Shown in pieces: positions 6,066-8,492 of a stretch of 8,492 bases of DNA (the stretch's first letter is position 1; each line of letters begins with the position of its first letter). Made by a program: the position numbers and the translations under genes. The stretch comes from Armatimonadota bacterium (lineage in GTDB: Bacteria; Armatimonadota; Armatimonadia; Armatimonadales; Armatimonadaceae): contig JACMIS010000859.1 of the NCBI GenBank assembly GCA_014381035.1, forward strand, positions 1 to 8,492, given 5' to 3'. The notes below the pieces were generated by a model, which was not told the DNA's origin, did no database searches, and saw nothing but the letters and a program-made list of their open reading frames with translations.

Positions 6066-8261
6066 TTATTTCGCGCCGCCGATCATGGCTTGCATGATAC
6101 GGAAGTACACGTCGGTGTTGTCCATTACCCCGAAGAACAAACTCGCGCCGCGACCATAAGCGGAAAGCGGAATGTCCGACGCGGTGTGCGCCGCGGAACC
6201 GCCTCCGGAAGGTCCCACCTGACCGGTAATTATGAAGCCGAGTTGGTTCGCAGAGGTAGCGAAACCGTTGTCACGGAATGTCGGGTTGAGCGGATAAGCC
6301 GACAGTGGGGCGTCATCGTAGTCGAACGTCGCCCCTGCACCGGCGGCAACGCCATTGGTCAGGATACTTTGACCGTCCTGGAGTGGCATCGGATTCGTGA
6401 GCCAATCCTCGTTGCGGTCGGCATTCGCGGCGTAACCGATCAACATTTTTCGGTTCGGGTCCGTATCTGCCGGGTATCCATCGGTGGCGATACTATATTG
6501 GGGGAAACCTGCGGCTTCGTACAAACCGACTACTTCGTTTCGCAAACGGGTTGTTTTGCTACCCGCATCCGTTTCCTGTGCCCGTGTCAGAAGACTCGCC
6601 TGGTTCGCGGCGTTGAGCGTGTTATTATTAACGAGCGATGCGCCGATGATATTCACCCCCGCACATTCGTGGTCGGCGGTCACGACGACCAGCGTATCCG
6701 GGTTGCGATTCGCGAAATCCTGAGCGACTTTGATAGACTTGTCGAACTCGATGGTATCCATGATCCACCGTTCCGAGTCCATATTGTGCGCTTGCTTGTC
6801 GATGGATGCCGCTTCGACCATCAGCGTAAAGCCAGCCGGGTTTTTATTCAAAGTTTCCAGTGCCTTCGAAGTCATCTCTTCCAGCATCGGTTGATTCGGG
6901 AAGCCATATTCATCCACCACGAACGCGTTGGTCGTCGGGTTTTTGCCGCCGAGGTTGCCAATGACCGCGTTGCGACGCTTGGCTAATTTGTCGAGCGCGA
7001 TATTCATGTTCCCCGTATGGAACAAGCCGAGCAACTGGGTGGTGTTAGCACTTGCCAGCGTCGTTGCATCACTGGCGTAGGTGAACCCTTTTCCCTGAAA
7101 AGCGGCGATAACGTTGGTGCCCTGATCCAGTGTTCCCGCAGGCACTCCCCAACCTGCCACAACGTCGGGAGGCAGCACATAGTCGTTGCCATTCGACCGG
7201 GATGAGCCGAGGAGGTCGTAGCCATTCCCCGACGCGAATGTCGCGCCCGACGGAAGGAACCATCGCCGTCCGCCGCCGAGCAGCACCCGTAGCCCACCGA
7301 AATCGATCTGTTCATTCAGGTACTGGTCCACGATACCAGTGCCGGCAGCTCGCGCCTGGGTGTGCGAGCCGAACGATCCGGGGGTGGCGTCGAACACGTC
7401 CGAAGTAGTGACGATCCCGAGAGTTTTGCCGTATTTTCGGAACATAAACTCACCCATCGTCTCGATGCGCGGGTTGTCGAAAATCGCGGACGTGTCGTCC
7501 GGGAAGACGCCGTGCTCGTTGTTATTTCCCTTGTTGCCGGTGCTGTAGCACCCCGCTCCAGGGGAGGAGTCGGTGACAATCGAGTTAAGCGAGGATGTTG
7601 TGACCAGTGCTGTGCCGGGGAAAGTGTCCATCGCGAGCGACCCATTCGACTTCCCTTGCGACACCCCCTGGAGCATTATTCGCGCGGCGGTGCGATGGGC
7701 GATTCCCATTCCGTCACCGATGAAGATAACGACGTTTCGGGCACGACGACCGAGCGGTGTGGAAACGTTCACGATCTCGAACACCCCGGAACGTTCGCTG
7801 GTCAAGCCGTCGCTTTGCAACGTGACTGCCCGCAACGTGTGAACACCCGGTACCGTGTTTCGGTATGCACGCAACGATGCGACGCGTGCATTCAAGGGGA
7901 GAACGCGCACCGCCGGGGTTCCCGTTGTCCGGTTCGCATCCACGAGAGACCCGTTTGCCGGGTTCGGGACAGTGCTACTGATCACACCTACCGAAACGTT
8001 ATCCACGAAAAATTCGACCGCGACGACACTCTTCGACGTTTCATCGGGAATAACGGTCGCCTGTAAATCGAAACGCTGGTCTGGCAGGAAACGGGCGATC
8101 ACCGCCCCGGTGGACCCGAATCCCGAGGTGACCCGACTCGGTGGGGTCAATCGGGAGATAACCGGTGCTGCCTGAGATGCGGCGGGAAGAGCGATGGTTG
8201 CCGTGGCAAGTACGAAAGCGATAGGCATGTTGCGGCGGAGCCGCTTCGAAAGTGAACGCAT
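6066..8261 (-). CDS. phoA: PhoA-type alkaline phosphatase with N-terminal Ig-like domain
   Basis: A 731-aa secreted phosphomonoesterase. The start is ATG 8261-8259, with CAGGAG 9 nt upstream (8271-8276); a 72-codon in-frame extension lacks a ribosome site and would bury the signal peptide. Residues 1-31 are a signal peptide (KRLRR, core 12-28, cleavage after SQA). Residues about 36-165 form an added Ig-like beta domain (AVEFFVDNVSVG, PGVHTLRAVTLQSDG). The phosphatase domain (about 174-731) keeps all key residues: D183 (IGDGMG, metal), S232 (VTDSS, nucleophile), D291 and T293 (DATP), E483, D488 and H492 (MVEAASIDKQAH), D530-H531 (VTADHE), and H692 (HTASDIPLSAYG). D291 and K489 match E. coli D153/K328, so an E. 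coli-like two-zinc, one-magnesium site is expected. It releases phosphate from organic esters outside the cytoplasm. It is longer than E. coli PhoA (471 aa) because of the Ig domain and loops. It lies upstream of the PEP-CTERM gene, probably in one operon. No Pho box is apparent in the 79-nt upstream gap. Confidence 0.96.
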   Translation of the reverse strand: MRSLSKRLRRNMPIAFVLATATIALPAASQAAPVISRLTPPSRVTSGFGSTGAVIARFLPDQRFDLQATVIPDETSKSVVAVEFFVDNVSVGVISSTVPNPANGSLVDANRTTGTPAVRVLPLNARVASLRAYRNTVPGVHTLRAVTLQSDGLTSERSGVFEIVNVSTPLGRRARNVVIFIGDGMGIAHRTAARIMLQGVSQGKSNGSLAMDTFPGTALVTTSSLNSIVTDSSPGAGCYSTGNKGNNNEHGVFPDDTSAIFDNPRIETMGEFMFRKYGKTLGIVTTSDVFDATPGSFGSHTQARAAGTGIVDQYLNEQIDFGGLRVLLGGGRRWFLPSGATFASGNGYDLLGSSRSNGNDYVLPPDVVAGWGVPAGTLDQGTNVIAAFQGKGFTYASDATTLASANTTQLLGLFHTGNMNIALDKLAKRRNAVIGNLGGKNPTTNAFVVDEYGFPNQPMLEEMTSKALETLNKNPAGFTLMVEAASIDKQAHNMDSERWIMDTIEFDKSIKVAQDFANRNPDTLVVVTADHECAGVNIIGASLVNNNTLNAANQASLLTRAQETDAGSKTTRLRNEVVGLYEAAGFPQYSIATDGYPADTDPNRKMLIGYAANADRNEDWLTNPMPLQDGQSILTNGVAAGAGATFDYDDAPLSAYPLNPTFRDNGFATSANQLGFIITGQVGPSGGGSAAHTASDIPLSAYGRGASLFFGVMDNTDVYFRIMQAMIGGAK

Positions 8262-8270
8262 AATAAGAAA

Positions 8271-8276
8271 CTCCTG
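8271..8276 (-). promoter_or_regulatory. ribosome binding site that decides the phosphatase start
   Basis: CAGGAG on the minus strand, 9 nt before the ATG at 8261. It fixes the start directly before the signal peptide rather than at the earlier in-frame ATGs near 8477, whose frame overlaps the upstream gene. Confidence 0.85.
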
Positions 8277-8340
8277 TTTTAGTATTAAATGGCGATAGCG
8301 GCAAAAATACTGGATGCCGTAATGGTTGATGCGGACATCG

Positions 8341-8492
8341 CTACCGATTTTTTTTCGCGGTAGTTTTTGCTTTCGCAGACGGTTTTCTTTTTTTGACCGG
8401 GGCGATTGGTTTCGGTTGATCGAGAGACAGATTGAACCAGGATATATCTCCTCCGATGACTTCATCGGAATGTTCACGCCGCCCGAGGGTCA
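8341..8492 (-). CDS. unrecognised protein, C-terminal end (5' part outside window)
   Basis: On the minus strand, a frame open from the window edge to TAG (8343-8341) encodes 49 residues. The first about 27 look like a folded domain edge (GRREHSDEVIGGDISWFNL). The rest is a basic, Lys/Pro/Ala-rich tail (PVKKRKPSAKAKTTAKKNR) of the sort seen on proteins that bind nucleic acid or polyanions. The frame is distinct from that of the phosphatase, and the other two minus-strand frames are either stop-ridden or give no sensible protein here. It ends 79 nt before the phosphatase start with no clear terminator in between, so read-through into phoA is possible. The family is not recognised; with only 49 residues, function cannot be named. 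Confidence 0.6.
   Translation of the reverse strand, partial: TLGRREHSDEVIGGDISWFNLSLDQPKPIAPVKKRKPSAKAKTTAKKNR

Noticed and set aside
5853..6986. 377-codon plus-strand frame opposite the PEP-CTERM and phosphatase genes
   Set aside because: It spans two opposite-strand genes and their junction, with no ribosome site or domain; the phosphatase frame holds every catalytic residue.
7362..8066. 234-codon plus-strand frame opposite the phosphatase gene
   Set aside because: Arg/Val-rich shadow of the opposite strand without any recognisable feature.
8262..8477. 72-codon N-terminal extension of the phosphatase frame
   Set aside because: Lys/Arg-rich, ahead of a clean signal peptide with its own ribosome site, and overlapping a better-supported frame of an upstream gene.
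1..8492. Mobile elements, CRISPR arrays, tRNA or rRNA genes, toxin-antitoxin or phage-defence genes
   Set aside because: Both strands were scanned by eye; no transposase or nuclease motifs, regularly spaced repeats, or tRNA-like cloverleaf were seen.

Overview
The window is a stretch of bacterial chromosome encoding mostly cell-surface and secreted proteins, plus one central-metabolism gene. The source is best guessed as Armatimonadota, with Planctomycetota or Verrucomicrobiota as alternatives. The reasons are the pseudopilin with a C-terminal H-X(n)-DG motif (DUF1559 type), short Pro-rich lipoproteins, and PEP-CTERM sorting signals of the VPEAGT kind ending in RRRRK. This is inference from family distribution; no rRNA or other marker lies in the window.

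Layout, left to right. (1) 1-629, plus strand: the end of a DUF1559 pseudopilin and a 61-aa lipoprotein, probably one operon, closed by a strong hairpin terminator with a 17-bp stem. (2) 630-1053: a long untranslated stretch with a candidate promoter, no convincing gene and an orphan Shine-Dalgarno sequence. (3) 1054-2409, plus: a secreted GH18-type glycosidase carrying a ricin-B lectin domain, followed by a terminator. (4) 2545-3920, plus: a complete transcription unit for citrate synthase, with consensus sigma70-type promoter, about 105-nt leader holding two nested mini-ORFs, the gene and a terminator. (5) 3995-5216, plus: a secreted protein with a degenerate PEP-CTERM-like C terminus, behind an extended -10 promoter. 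(6) 5364-6043, minus: a hairpin with a perfect 18-bp stem between the convergent genes, then a canonical small PEP-CTERM protein. (7) 6066-8261, minus: a PhoA-type alkaline phosphatase with an added N-terminal Ig-like domain, 22 nt upstream of the PEP-CTERM gene and probably co-transcribed with it. (8) 8341-8492, minus: the C-terminal 49 codons of an unrecognised protein with a Lys/Pro/Ala-rich basic tail.

How the genes relate: most products carry export signals (two lipid- or PEP-CTERM-anchored types, two secreted hydrolases), so the region is about surface structure and nutrient scavenging (phosphate release, glycan cleavage). Citrate synthase stands apart on its own promoter and terminator. 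I see no mobile element, CRISPR array, tRNA, rRNA or defence system. The most useful second-look items are the Asp-to-Glu change at the citrate synthase catalytic acid position, the mini-ORFs in its leader, the phosphatase/PEP-CTERM pair, and the expanded H-X27-DG motif of the pseudopilin.
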